DNA from: Cloeon dipterum
Lineage: Eukaryota > Arthropoda > Insecta > Ephemeroptera > Baetidae
Direction of reading: 5' to 3'
DNA: 64,000 nt
Assembly (NCBI RefSeq): GCF_949628265.1
Contig: NC_088787.1
Coordinates: 25,534,501 to 25,598,500 of the forward strand
In this document: positions 23,401 through 35,352 of the stretch, piece after piece
Layout: each line of letters starts with the position of its first letter
Numbering within the stretch: the stretch's first letter is position 1
The notes under the pieces: generated by a model
Databases searched by the model: none
The model's input: only the letters and a program-made list of their open reading frames with translations
What the model was told of the DNA's origin: nothing
Translations under genes and position numbers: made by a program

Positions 23401-24219
23401 ATTTCTTACAGTTGTACTGTGTTTGTTTACCTGTCTGTCCTCAATGGAGAGAGCAGTCAGGTCAGAGGGCAGCACGACCACTAGGGCACCGGCCTTCTCA
23501 GAAATTTCCTTGAACCGCTCAATGCTCAGATCTTGAATCTTAGATATCACGCAGTGGCGAGAGCTGGTCCAGGTGCTCAGGGCTTTGGCCTCCATGTTGA
23601 TAGGAGCGCTTCGGCAACCTAAACGAGGCATTTTTTAATATCGAAATAGTGTTTTAGGTTTTAACTTTGAGTCTGTGTCCTGATAAAATATTTATGAAAC
23701 TTAAATCAGCTAGGTTCTGGGTGAAAAACAAAACAAATAATATTTTTGGTCTATGTGTGTTTCTCCAAACTTGTTTTCAATAAGATTAAAAATTCAAATG
23801 CATAATTTGATATATATCACGACTGAGGTAGGTATTAACTTTCCCAATTTAGCTCATAAATGGTGTAATAATCCAATTACTAAACACTTGAAAGGCATCC
23901 TTTATGTATTACTTCTTCCAACAAGTGCGGAGAGTGAAAAAATGGAATTTCATGCCGGACGAAGGGCTTCCGGGCTCCTCACACAATTGAAAAACGGGCC
24001 ACCCTGACTATTTATAGGTTAAATATAATGCATGTTTATTTTACCATATTGAACGCCGTGGAGGTCAAATTGCTGCATTCGGTAAACGGGAAACTCGTGC
24101 GAGGCGGCCACAGGATTAGCCGGCGAAATGATGATGAAGATGGGCAGCGCGATGACCAAGTAGTAGGGCAGGTAGCCGCGGAACAGCTCCGCTATACTCT
24201 CCACCTCGTCGAACCACAT
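20445..24219 (-). CDS. NCLN: Nicalin (BOS complex subunit NCLN), 557 aa
   Basis: Ten minus-strand exons total 1674 nt: 24219-24045, 23618-23431, 23372-23219, 22893-22715, 22658-22449, 21921-21664, 21591-21448, 20922-20801, 20748-20571 and 20510-20445. The N-terminal segment YYLVIALPIFIIIS is a signal-anchor. A nicastrin/M28-peptidase-like luminal domain follows (VAIVAHYDSFGVAP, FGADSNGSGVAVLIEL, LMFLLSGAGKLNYQG, FVICLDALSSG). A second membrane span lies near the C-terminus (AVFDLFLTFAIVAYLG). Human NCLN has 563 aa, so this model looks complete. Nicalin sits in the ER membrane with NOMO and TMEM147 as part of the multipass translocon and also affects receptor assembly. The metallopeptidase fold is thought to be catalytically inactive in the family. 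The gene is head-to-head with the channel-like gene and tail-to-tail with the CCDC112-like gene. Confidence 0.95.
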
Positions 24220-24947
24220 TTTCCAGTTATCTCGGTCGGGAACAGCCCTCCTGGATTTCCTGTCGAAACTCCGTCGCTCGTGTTATTGTGAGAAGACGAA
24301 AGCGGAGGACCGAGTACCGAATGGAGAAGGAGAACTCGAAAATAAATTGGCTGACTGAGGTACACGCCCACCAAAGGACTTCTAATTCGTCGATTGCTGG
24401 CGAGAGGCGCTTTCATCGCCGTGCTTTGAGAAAGCGCGCGGGGGGAAAACTGGTGTAGTGGTATGTTGGTTAACCCGGTTAAACCAATCAATAATATGAA
24501 TAATATACATAATTATTTTGCAAAATCAATAAAATTATTTGAAAATGAAATTAAGAACAGGAAAAATGATAATGGTGAATAGAAATGATGAAATGATTTT
24601 AAAATATTTATGTGTACTGAAAAGTGGTAAAATTTAAATTGAATGAAAGGAAAAAAATAAAAATTTCATATATCATTTTGCGTCATATTAAAAGTATTAT
24701 TTTGTAGATTGTAGATCTATTGATTTTATTTCCTTCTTTACAGGCCAGATCCACATTATGAACACGATCTCGCATTGCAATAAATGGGATAGATAGACAA
24801 AAGGAAGTATAGAGGCTCATTTATCTTTAGACGCCCACGAATGCCCGGCATAAATGCAGCAATACATCATGGCAGCAGGATGTAAAATTTGATAGAGCAA
24901 AACTTATTGTAGGCAAGAAAAGGAATGAACAAAAGCATTGCACTGAG
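24220..24947. promoter_or_regulatory. Head-to-head spacer between NCLN (-) and the FAMeT-channel gene (+)
   Basis: The 24220-24450 part is G/C-richer and likely holds the NCLN promoter and 5'UTR. The remainder is A/T-rich. A 99-codon minus-strand open frame here has no recognisable similarity and I do not call it a gene. Confidence 0.4.
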
Positions 24948-27900
24948 ATGACTTCCCCCTTATGCATTACTTTGGCAGTTATCATAATAATAGTGATCTC
25001 TTCTGAGGTAAAAACGGTAAAAACAATCTTCTTGCCTGCCCCAAGTAAAGCAAGTAAGTGAATACATTAAATAATTCTATAAAATAAAATCAATCTCAAC
25101 TGTAAAAGCGGAGAGCCATAGGAATCCCTTCACGAACAATGCCACTTCTACCCGAACTGTATCCGCCTGCAGCCTGCAATTCACTTTGAGCTACGGCTAC
25201 AATCGCTTCCATCAGTGGAGCACGTTTGCAAAGAGCAGCAAGGCCACAGACGGTAGCATCTCAAGCTGGACCCTCAAGTTCAAAGTCAGGGCGGCTAGCG
25301 ATGCTCACATTTTGCTCACAACAGATAGAAACACTACATTGAGTATGCCAGTTTATGAGGTAAATCAACTTTTTAGTGAATTTTAAAATAGAATTAGGCT
25401 CATATAATAGACAAAAAAAATTTAAAAAGATTTTGTGTAACTAACTGCTTAAAATTGGCCAGGACCCTAGAACGAGCTTTGATTTCTGATAATTTTCTCA
25501 ATCGTGACATACATTTTATACTTTTCAACAAGTAAGTGCTATATATCTGAGTTGATGATGTTTGTAGTTTCAAAATATAAATTAGGATAGTATATTGACT
25601 GATTCTTGTCATATTTATGTGAGCTAAATTTAGATCATCTATAGCCATTCCAATAATCAATAATCTTGTTTAATCATTTTTAGCTCATCGTTAAAAAAGT
25701 TTCTACCCACACTCGTTCAATTTATTTACGCAGATCGTGTTAGGGGCAGGACGCAACTCGTTTTCAGACCTCCGGAGGATGCAGAGAACGGGCACCAGGT
25801 CAACATTGCCGACAGCCGACATTCTGTCCCCGTTGGAGTTGCGGGGATTTTGGATCCGCTTGTCTTCCGACGGCTTCATTGGGGTCGGCAAGGAAGGAGA
25901 CGATGTTCCCTTCCTTGCGTGGCGCGACCCTGAGCCCCTGAAAATCCAGTATTTCTCGTTTTGCACGTGGAACGGAGTCTTCGGCAGATGGGAGTTCAAC
26001 TGCCCGGAAAATGAGAACTCACAATCAGTCGTTTGCCCTGTTCAACCTACTGTCACAGAAGGTTAATAAAATGAAATTTCAAATTGTGGTAGTAGCCACA
26101 CGCTACTTAAAATTCAACTTAAAAATGTGATGAAATTTTTGAAATTATTTTACAAAAAAAAACTTTAAAAAAATGGAATTTATTCGTTTAAAAAGCTTTT
26201 TAATTTGCAACTATCTGCATTGAATACTAACAAGCTCTAAATTTTTGCGTTTTATTAACAGTGGAAGAAGAAAATGATAACATTTTATCAGACGAATCGA
26301 GACTGCGGAAGCACCTTTTCACCAATTACGATCATTACTCGATTCCAAGCGCCAATAATACTGATGTCATCGATGTGAAAGTAATTTTTTTACCTCAACA
26401 GGCTCACCTGGTACGGCTTTATGAAAATTCCGAATAATATGCAATAATAACGTGTTGTTTTCAGTTCGAGCCAAAATATAGGTTAACGGTTGTTGGAACT
26501 CTCTCACTGGTAATGCGATAAACATTTCTCTGAACGACGACTGTTATGTGTTATGTGAATTTTCAACCCTCAGGTTTGGACAGATCAGAAGCTCAATTGG
26601 GACCCTGAACAATACGGTGGAATCAAAAGCATTGTCGCGCCAGCAGGAAAAGTCTGGGTTCCGGAATTGATCCTATACGAGTATGAAATTAATGTTATTG
26701 GTTATTAATTCATATTTCTGACTTTCTGGGTGGGAAATTTTAAACAAAACTTTATCCTTCACGGCAAAACACTCTGTCAGCAAGGGCGCCATCATTGTTG
26801 ATCTTTTTCCGACCTATTCATATAGTTTTGTTCTTCGTGCAATATATTTTGCACTTTTGGCCCTGCATTGTGCTTGATCAGATGTTATTGTTACAGGCAC
26901 TGGATTTGTGGAAATTTTGTCACTGTCTTTCTCTTCACGCATTTTTTCGTACCGATTTTCAACAGTTTACCTACTAAGTTGCGTAAATTGAAAAAAGGGC
27001 ATTCAAATCAGATTGTGTCAATTTGAAACTTCCATCCAATTTGACGTATTTTAAAATGTTTAGTTGAGTAGTAATAATAAATCTGCATATTTTAGTGCTG
27101 CAAATGGAAGGGGCGACGAGCTGTCTAGCTCGTTGAACAAAATGTTCATCGACCACAACGGAACTGTTCAGTGGACGCACGTGTCACGCATGGAGGTCCT
27201 TTGCCCGTTGGATCTGCAATTTTGGCCTTTCGACACTCAAAACTGTCACTTTGTGCTCGGAGTGTGGGGTCTGTCGGACAGGGTCAGCATCTGGCCCCTG
27301 GAAACGGAATACGATCAGGTGGCTCTCGTACCAGATTTGCATTACAAGTGGATGACTTTGACCTTTTGCAGTCAGTAGCAGTTGAGCAACATGGTACCGA
27401 GTGGGACATCGTCAGTTTCCAAATGCATTCAGATATCGGTCTCCTTAACCATCCGTACTTTGAGGACAAATACTATAATTACGACGACGCCAACTCTGAT
27501 GATTCTACTCCAACAACCAACCCAGCCATCGAGTTTTGGCTGACTTTGCGCAGACACAATGGACTTTACACGTGGACCTTGTTCGCCCCTTTGGATGGTA
27601 TCATCTTTAAACCATTTCACCACCGAGAATAGTTCAATATTTTTAAATCTGGATATTCCATTGTTAGCTTTTCGTTTCAGTGGTGCATTTATTCATGTGT
27701 GCCTCATTTTGGGTCGAGACGCACCGACTGATAATCTGCCTCATGAATTTGCTCATCACAGTAGCTTTTATGATGAATATTTTCAAGATATTTCCCGGAG
27801 CAACGCAGAAAACGCCGGGGATCAGTATGGAAAATTACAGCAAATAAAACTTGATGTGTCCAGCAATATTTTTCAGTAACTGTTTACGCTGACACCATGA

Positions 27901-28285
27901 TAATTGCTACGTTCACCATCCTGATTACGATTGCGGTGACCTTGATGCGGTCTAACACGTTTAAAGTCGCTCCACCAGTGCAGATATTAAAAGTGATCAG
28001 TATTCCAGGAGAAATTTTGAAGAGCATCTCCAAGGTAAATTTCGGGTGAAAGGATCATAAAAAATACTGTGAGTAACCTAATAGCAGGGAGTACTGCGTC
28101 GGAGGCCTATTTTCGTCGGAAGTGTCGGAACCAATCATAGTTTGCTGGACAACGATGCCCAACAAGAAAGCAATCATGAGAGTCCAGAGTCGCCACAGAG
28201 CCAATGGAACCGAGTGGCAGATGCCATTGACGTTTTTGCCTTTGTTGTAATTTCACTAATATGTGCTTTTGCAATTAGATATTGA
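24948..28285 (+). CDS. Cys-loop ligand-gated ion channel-like protein with N-terminal FAMeT domain, ~617 aa
   Basis: Eleven exons: 24948-25007, ~25114-25359, 25734-26061, 26262-26380, 26465-26509, 26574-26680, 27096-27318, 27372-27597, 27681-27824, 27877-28034 and 28088-28285. Exon 1 encodes a signal peptide (MTSPLCITLAVIIIIVISSE). Exons 2-3 encode a Methyltransf_FA (FAMeT, PF12248-type) domain: FTLKF-like strand, ILSPLELRGFWIRLSSDGFI, GVGKEGDD, FLAWRDPEPL. Exons 4-11 form a nicotinic-receptor-like chain: ligand-binding domain with WTDQKLNWDP, canonical 13-residue Cys-loop between Cys338 and Cys352, then four membrane spans (TM1 around TWTLFAPLDVVHLFM, TM2 RLIICLMNLLITVAFM, TM3 TMIIATFTILITIAVTL, TM4 DVFAFVVISLICAFAI). 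No vicinal loop-C cysteines are seen, and TM2 lacks the usual GEK start. The 53-nt intron at 27319-27371 is required to keep frame. The exon-2 acceptor is the least certain boundary. A gene split is unlikely because the exon 3/4 phase is continuous. AATAAA at 28363-28368. Confidence 0.85.
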
Positions 28286-28407
28286 TGGCAATATTAGATA
28301 AACCTCAAACATGTACTACACATATTCCCTTAACATATTGAACTGAAGATTTGTCTTGTGCAAATAAAAACTGGAATTGATTCAATAGACTATGGCTTTC
28401 TCTTTAA

Positions 28408-31400
28408 TTAAAAATAAAGGCTCACAATTTTCGTCCAAACGCCAGGTTTCTTCATGCAGTCTTCGTGACGGAGAGTCTGCAGAATCTTGAAACACAAAGC
28501 ACTCACTGTCGAGGGAAGCTTTTCAGACTGAATAACTCTGTAGAGCCACTCCACTATCTATTTCAAACATACAAATTCAAAAATTTATAGTGATTAGTTT
28601 TTAATGTACAAGTATTTAGTTCCCCTCTGGTTTATTTATTTAATTTCAAAGATTAAAGTTCAGTAGTTCAATCAATCAAAAATATTAATTGAGAAAAATT
28701 CTTCAGAGGGTTACATTATTAAACCAGATCGGTGATTTTTTTGCAACCTGTGTGGGCTATGAGCTCACCAAGTCCCAATCCCTTGCACCAAAGTGTTTAA
28801 TTGAAACACCAGACATTTGTCCCTTGAGCCGTTAGAAAGGTGCGAAAACCAGCAAGAGGCGAGTCAGCGCAAAAAATACAAATAGAATATAAAACTACTT
28901 ATATGCTCACCTGAAGGCAAAGTCCTGTAAAGTTTGGATCCTGCACGAAGGCAAGAGTTGCTTGGGGCAAAAGGTCAAGCCTCGTTTCCCTGAATTGTAC
29001 GACGTCACCATAAGCAACATGGCCAGACAGGGTGAGCACTGCGACACTCCAAACGTCAAACAGGTACAAGCTGCGGTCATTCTTCTGGGACATCAATGAG
29101 GCCTGAGTCTGGTTCATCAGTTGGAGCAGCCAATCTCTTGTAACCTCAGCAATCTTCCTGTTGTGTACCAGTGCAGGCATCAGGCGTTGAAACAGGAATC
29201 TGTGCTCACTGTGAAGGGTAAAATATTGTAGCTGCCTTTGGCCTTGGAAAATTATTAGAGGCAGAGGAAGTGTTTATAGAGCGCGTTTGGTCTTGTTTCA
29301 TCCCCTCTATTTAATATTCCCATTGCCATTAATCACATCATGGCCAAATCAAAGTATGCTGTATAATAATTTAATTGATTAATATATATTATATATAATC
29401 AAATGAACAATTGAGCATTGATACTTAATACTTTATTCATTCAATCTAGCAATGCCAGCCTGCATATTTATTGTTGTCTTTAAAGTTAAAAAAAAATTAA
29501 GAAAACCCTTTTCCTTATTTATCGCTCTTTCCATTAGCAGGGAAGCCATTAATAAATATAACTGAGAGTATTACAAGCTAATACTCATAGTTGGCAAATT
29601 GATTTCCTAAAAAATATTACTCTGGCCTGCTGGCGCATGCTTCAATGCAATCGTTGACCCAGTTAAGCGCGGTCTCCTCGGAATTCGCAGCAATCCAGGT
29701 CCTGATGGCAATGGCATTTTCCCTTGCGTTGCTGTTTTGCATGCTCGTTGGCTTAGTCATTTCATTCAAAAATTTCGCATGCATCTGACTGACGCACTCA
29801 TTGTATGGTACGAAAACCTGTTAAAATTGGCTCAGTGAAGTTATTAAGAATATAACATAATTAAAAATAAACCGACTTTATCATGCTTCCAGCTAAGCTC
29901 ACTCATGAGATCCTCCAAGGTGAGGGCCAGCAGCTTCTGATTGATTTCTTTCACGTCATCATTCATAAGCGTGCACTTGATGTGACGAAAGATTTTGTGC
30001 AATGTTTCAAGTTGAGCTTCATTTGCTGTTGGAAATTGTTAAGAAAGCCTGAAGATGGTTTCAGAATTGCGAGGTTACCTAGTCCAAATTCAATTGCTGA
30101 CCGCAGGTGGGCCTCAACAAAATTCCCCAATAAGTTTGGCTCAACAGTCTTGCCTAGCGTTACCAAAATTGAGAAGAGGTCGACTGTTTCTTCAATCTGT
30201 GCAAAAGTTTTCATTTTATTAAATACAATTTTGATAAGAGGTAACCACAAAAATGTCAAATAAAGTTAAAAATTAAGAAAAATACCCGATCTTGCGGTGC
30301 TGAAAGAATAATTGTACTTTTTGATGCACCTTTCTTCAAAATTATAACAACTAAATGTGTGTATTGCTGCACATACCTCTAGGTTCATAGCAGCTGCCTG
30401 TTTCAGCAGAGTCTCAGTGACTTCCAGGGCAGATGGTGACACGTGGGCCTGACTTGCCGCAACCTTCAAACTAGACACAAGCAGTTTGGCTCTTTGGTCG
30501 ACCAATTTCAACAGAAAAGCCCAATTGCATGGTGGATATTGCTTCGGCATCGGTTCGGCCAGCACTTGGAGGATGTTGGTCACAACCTGCTCTTCTGGCG
30601 CGGCTTTCCGCAAACAACTCAGCAACCCCAGGAAGACGCTGTAGACGTTGAGGCGCGGAAGGTCTGGCTCAGCTTTTCCGGGCATGTGTTGCAGAGCACC
30701 ACGCAGTGATGTTATCTCGTCGCGCAACAATTTTGCCACCAAGTGAGTTGAGTTGGGAAGTACAGCCAGCACTTGGGGCCAGCAAACGCCTAAACACGCA
30801 ACGTTAACTTTTATTTAAAGATTCAGCATAAGGTTTACGCCTCACCTGGAATAAAATTCAACACATCTTCTGGCTTCTTCGACGAGTCTGCCGAGCTTTT
30901 GTTGAATTCTGGTGGGTAAGGCAGGTTTTTCTTGAAAGCGGCAGGCACCACTGCAAGGTACAGCTCTTCCAGGGTGAATTTAGACAACGCCCTTTTAAAA
31001 TAGCGACGTTTAGGAGTTAAAACAGTATTGCAGAAATACGCACTTGAAAGCGGCTGCGGAAACTTCAGTGCTGAGCCCGCAGGCTGAGTAGTACCAAAGC
31101 CTTGTTTGGACGTCTGTGCACAACTTTGACTGCTCTGCATGACTGGACGGAAGCTCACTCATCAAACCCAAGACAGCACACAAACTGGAAGAAAAATAAA
31201 TTTTAATCAAATTAGTCAAGACTCCCAATGGTATCCAAAATAGTTTCATGAATAAAATGTAATGATGTGATAATTCCAGGGTAATAATGGCTGATGAAGA
31301 TCCCTTTTAGTACATGTATAGTCAAATGGTTCGGTCTTTCTGAAGAATCAAATTCGAAAAAAACTCCTGCCCACTTTTTAACGACTGGTTTTCGCATGTC

Positions 31401-33924
31401 TGGAGCGAGTCTAGGCGCCAAAACTTTCCAAGTGGAGGCGATGTCGATTACAGTGGCACCGCAGAGAGCGCTGATGGCTTCCAGCGCCAAAGAACAAGCT
31501 GTGGCGCCAGAGTCCCCAGTGCATCGGTTCAAAATTCCAGACAGAGTGCCGACCAAGTCTTTACCGTGCTGGCTAGGCCTGTGAAATAAATTTTTAATCA
31601 AACCTATTCACAGACTGACAAACAAAAATTACCTAATCAGGCAAATTTCCTTGATCGTGTGGGCTCTGGTGATGTCCCAATGATTTTGCAGTTCAGGCTT
31701 TCCCACAGATTCTATCAGAATCAACTTGTGCAGGTAGGGAAAGATACGCGGCTCCAGTTTCCACATGATCAGGTACAGATTGAGAACTAACGGCATCAGG
31801 GAAGTTTCTGATTTCAGACTCTCTAGCGTGTTGATTATTAGAGAAACATTTTCCTGTAAAATAAACCAATTTATAGATGACGTAAAATAATAGCGGTGCC
31901 GCACCGCGGCTCCGCCATTTGTGCATGATTGTTGCATTCTTTATTTTATTTGTTCCGTTTGCGCAAAAGGAGAGTAAATTTTTGATATTAATGAAACTTC
32001 ATTTAGTTGAAGCCAAATTTTAAGCGATATATTTAGATCAATAAATAAATGTCTGGAAGTTGCAATAAGATACTTAAACACCAGGATATTTCAAAATTAT
32101 CACTATCAATATTAATAAATTAAGCAAAGGCCTGATTTTTAATCACGAAAATATTTCATAAAACGATTTTCCATATTTTTTACCTTTTGTTTCCCAAGGC
32201 GAGGCAGGGCTTTCAGCAACGCCAGCTGGCTCTCAGGTCTTTTCTCCTGGCTCAGTCGGGTCAAGATCCAGGTGAGTACTGATGCAACAAGTTCCACCTT
32301 GCTTCTCGCAAGCTCGACCAAGATTTCCAGGCATACCGGCAGCGCAGGAGTCGAATTTTCAGCCGCGATCAAAAAAGCACCAAGTACAAAAGATTGGTCT
32401 AACTGGAATTTGAGCGGAGCCTTCTTCACCACGTTCAACCATTGCAACAGACTCTCCATATTCCAGTCTGCTCCTAGAATGTACGCTTGAACAGCAAGGT
32501 GGCCTAAGTGGAACGCATGCGAGCTCATGGGGGCAGGTTCAGCCTTGACCTTGACCGATTTGAGGTTTTCTAGAATGGCGTTCACTGTGTGCAGGGGCTC
32601 AGTGATCAGCAGGGAAGGACAGGCCATCAATGGAAGGACTGAAGCTGTGAAAACTTGACCAGCAAAGGCACAGCACTTGTTTTTTTCAATGATGATTTGG
32701 CATTTTGACAGCAAGGGTTGTAGGTAGTTTGGTGGAGCAATGGCGATGGCGTGAGACAATACAATCACGAGACAAGAGCCAAGAAAGACACTGCAATTTT
32801 CCAGGAGAGGAGTGAGAGCCACCAGAGCTGGCTGCGGGTTTCTCCCCTCTGACGTCATATTGAAAGCTATGCTGGCCATGGCGATGGCTAAATAATCAGA
32901 GGAGAGTCCATTCAAAGTTGACATGACTGCCGCTTGGAAGAATAAAGTTTGGTTAGTGAGTGACTGGACCTGGAATGAAAAATATGGTCAAGAGAAAAAT
33001 CTCCTGTATCGCATTATTATTTAAATACCTGCAGCCAAGGCAGACACTCCGAGAGCAGTGTTTTGTCCTCCAGACCTAGCAATATGTTCCAAAGTGGTTG
33101 GAGGTAGGCAGGCGGATTGTCAGCCGTGGCGATCGGGTCACACATCATGCAAAGGACAACAGGTCTTAGCAAATCCGCGCCGTAGAATCGGACCCTACAA
33201 GAAATACCGATTTTCATTATGACTTGAAGTGATTACATGCTTCTTTGGCATACTCTTTGTCTTGGTGATTGCAAATACTGGATATCTGATTAACGATCTC
33301 ATCACTGCAATTTGGATATCTCTTGAGGATCGTCAACAAAGGGTGCTGAGGGGAGTGCAAATTGAAAGGGTTCTTGTACGCAGGCCCAATCTGCAGGCGG
33401 AGCTTCAGGTCCAGGACCATCAGCTCTCCGACAGCACTGATAATACTGCCATGCACTCTGTTAATTGAAAACTATGATTAATAACGTCAACAAAATCAAG
33501 TTCCCACTCACTTCACGCTGGGTAATAAAGCTGTCAATGTTGACAGTGCCTTCGGCACAGGCAACCGTCCAGCCTGGACCAATTTGACAATACCCTGGCT
33601 GGCTGAATAGCTTGTAACGTAGTTGTCATCCTTGCATTTTTCTCTTAGAACCTGGAGCTCTGGAGGCTGAAAGGTTTGTGCTGTTAGAAATCATGTCAAA
33701 AGAACAAAACCCTGAGAGGAGACCTCTTGGTGTATTGCTGACTGTGATTGCGCTTCTTTTATTACTAAGGCACCGCTTACAGTTTTTCCAATACTCTGTA
33801 AAATTTTAAATCGATTACGGTGACTCTCTAAAAAATTAATTATGTACATATATGTACCAATAATAATTGTTTTTATTGGTATTTCACCAATTTTACTTAC
33901 ATAAATAAGTGAAGAGGAATGCAT
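28408..33924 (-). CDS. FOCAD: Focadhesin, ~1147 aa
   Basis: Sixteen minus-strand exons total 3444 nt: 33924-33901, 33795-33724, 33666-33512, 33457-33254, 33194-33029, 32969-32184, 31853-31633, 31578-31375, 31184-31044, 30991-30846, 30789-30377, 30196-30079, 30025-29877, 29817-29621, 29208-28911 and 28557-28408. The protein is all helical ARM/HEAT-like repeats with FOCAD landmarks: HPLLTILKRYPNCSDEI near the N-terminus, PALPVCLEILVEL, LSQEKRPESQLALLKALPRL, RPSQHGKDLVGTLSGIL, YPPCNWAFLLKLV and a C-terminal WTKIVSLYF. Human FOCAD is about 1800 aa, so this form is markedly shorter, mainly in the central region. It is a cytoplasmic/focal-adhesion scaffold, reported to stabilise the SKI mRNA-decay complex. 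The first coding exon is only eight codons, and introns of 57 and 59 nt are needed. Donors at 33723 (GTCTCC) and 29876 (GTCGGT) are weak, so those junctions are less certain. Confidence 0.9.
28742..28868 (-). repeat. SINE-like dispersed repeat, short copy (FOCAD last intron)
   Basis: On the minus strand it reads from GCGCTGACTCGCC through TGTCTGGTGTTTCAATTAAA and GAGCTCATAGCCCA to an A-run (GCAAAAAAATC). The same ordered blocks occur at 38650-38880. The A-rich 3' end in the same orientation suggests a retroposed element. This copy lacks about 90 internal bases of the other. Confidence 0.6.
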
Positions 33925-34387
33925 TTTGTCCAAGAGTAAAAATCTGACTTCAACACATAATAAAGGCAGTCGAAAATTTATTTCTGGGCCTGGACGTACC
34001 GTTTTATCAAAAAATACAATGAATCAGTTGTTGCTCTTTTCGATGATGAAATTCAAGGCACTTCGTAAGATGGTTCGGTGTGTCTTATTTCGTGCCGTTC
34101 GTAAATTCTATGTTTGTTATAAATTATTAACGCCGGCAAAGTATCGTAGTCAGCTGTTTTTGCGCTACCTCTCCTCTGCTTCTCACTACCAAGCACCCCT
34201 CCCCGCACGGCTAATTACGGACCTGCCCGATCAATGTTCGGATAATAGCCGAAGTTACAGTCGTTCCCATTCTTCCAGTTCGTTCCTCTATAACGTTGTC
34301 GCCCCACTGATTTGTTACTGCGGAAAAGCTTGCAATTTTGGAGTGTCGAGCTTTGCTTGAGATTCGGGTCGCTCACCTCAATCTACG
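33925..34387. promoter_or_regulatory. Head-to-head intergenic region of FOCAD (-) and SERF (+)
   Basis: The two start codons are 463 bases apart on opposite strands, so the region must contain both promoters and 5'UTRs and may act bidirectionally. No TATA box is obvious next to either start. A 144-codon open frame on the plus strand has no recognisable domain and no ATG at its beginning. Confidence 0.5.
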
Positions 34388-35352
34388 ATGACTCGTAAGT
34401 TAAAATCAACGATCGGCTTTACGTTCTGAAGGAATAAATTGGAAAAGTAATCATTAAAACGAGAAACTAGGGCCTTCTGTCGCAATGATGACACCCACGA
34501 TATAAACTGAAAGCACTGTGGTGTGACGCACTTTCGCAATATGTGCTTAATTTTTATTTGCAGTGAAAGTATTATGATCATGCGGACCCTATATAATAGC
34601 CTAGCTTCTTGATTTTCATATCGATTTTTTTGTAGGAGGAAATCAGCGAGAGCTTGCCAGAGCGAAGAACCAGAAAAAGCTTCAAGATCAACAACGCAAG
34701 AAGGGCTCCAATGATAAGGACTCAAACAAGGGACTTACGCTCGAGCAGCGCAAGCAAAGGTATAATGCATATTTATGTGAAAACCTTGAAGCCATTATGG
34801 GTTATTATTAGATAAGTTTAGTATCTCTTACGTAACTTAAACATTTCATTTTAAGTATGATGTTTTGAAAAAATAAATTGCGGTGAATTGCAGTTCTATA
34901 TAAAAGCATAATTAATGTTTGGACCTACAGAAAAACCCAAACTAATGTACAATTAGTGCTCGGATATTGTTATGCATTTTTTCTGACTCTATATTTTTTA
35001 ACTGCATAACTTAGTTTTTCGGCACGGTTGTGTTGGTTTGCTTATAATGTATATTATTGCAAATATTTAAAATTTTAATGGTTGTGGAATTTATAACTCG
35101 CGGTCACTGTATTTATAGTATTACAACTCATCTACAGTTTGTGTATGCTAATGCTATTTATTGACTTTAAATTAAAACTTAATGCTGACAAATTTGGACA
35201 TTTTTGTTATGCAACAAATTATCGATCATCCTTTGGCGATTAGAAGTTTAGATTAAGTGGTAACAAAAGCAATCTTCTGTTTAAGAGATGCTGACCTGAT
35301 GAGAGAAAAGCAACAAAAGGCATTAGACAAGCCCGCAGGCAGTGCCAGCTAA
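34388..35352 (+). CDS. SERF: Small EDRK-rich factor (SERF/4F5 family), 65 aa
   Basis: Three exons total 198 nt: 34388-34394 (seven coding bases), 34636-34759 and 35286-35352 (TAA). The protein opens MTRGNQRELARAKNQKK, the diagnostic SERF/4F5 N-terminus, continues with a Lys/Asp-rich stretch and ends ALDKPAGSAS after the RKQRDADLM segment typical of the family. SERF proteins are tiny, highly charged, disordered, nucleic-acid-binding factors that modify amyloid aggregation; human SERF2 has 59 aa. The first intron splits codon three, which explains why a simple open-reading-frame scan misses the gene. Intron 2 is 526 bases with nothing recognisable inside. Confidence 0.9.

Noticed and set aside
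24192-24491. 99-codon minus-strand frame upstream of nicalin
   Set aside because: It covers the NCLN 5' flank and start in another frame, with no recognisable motif.
33926-34360. 144-codon plus-strand frame between FOCAD and SERF
   Set aside because: It lacks an ATG at its start and any homology and lies in the shared promoter region.
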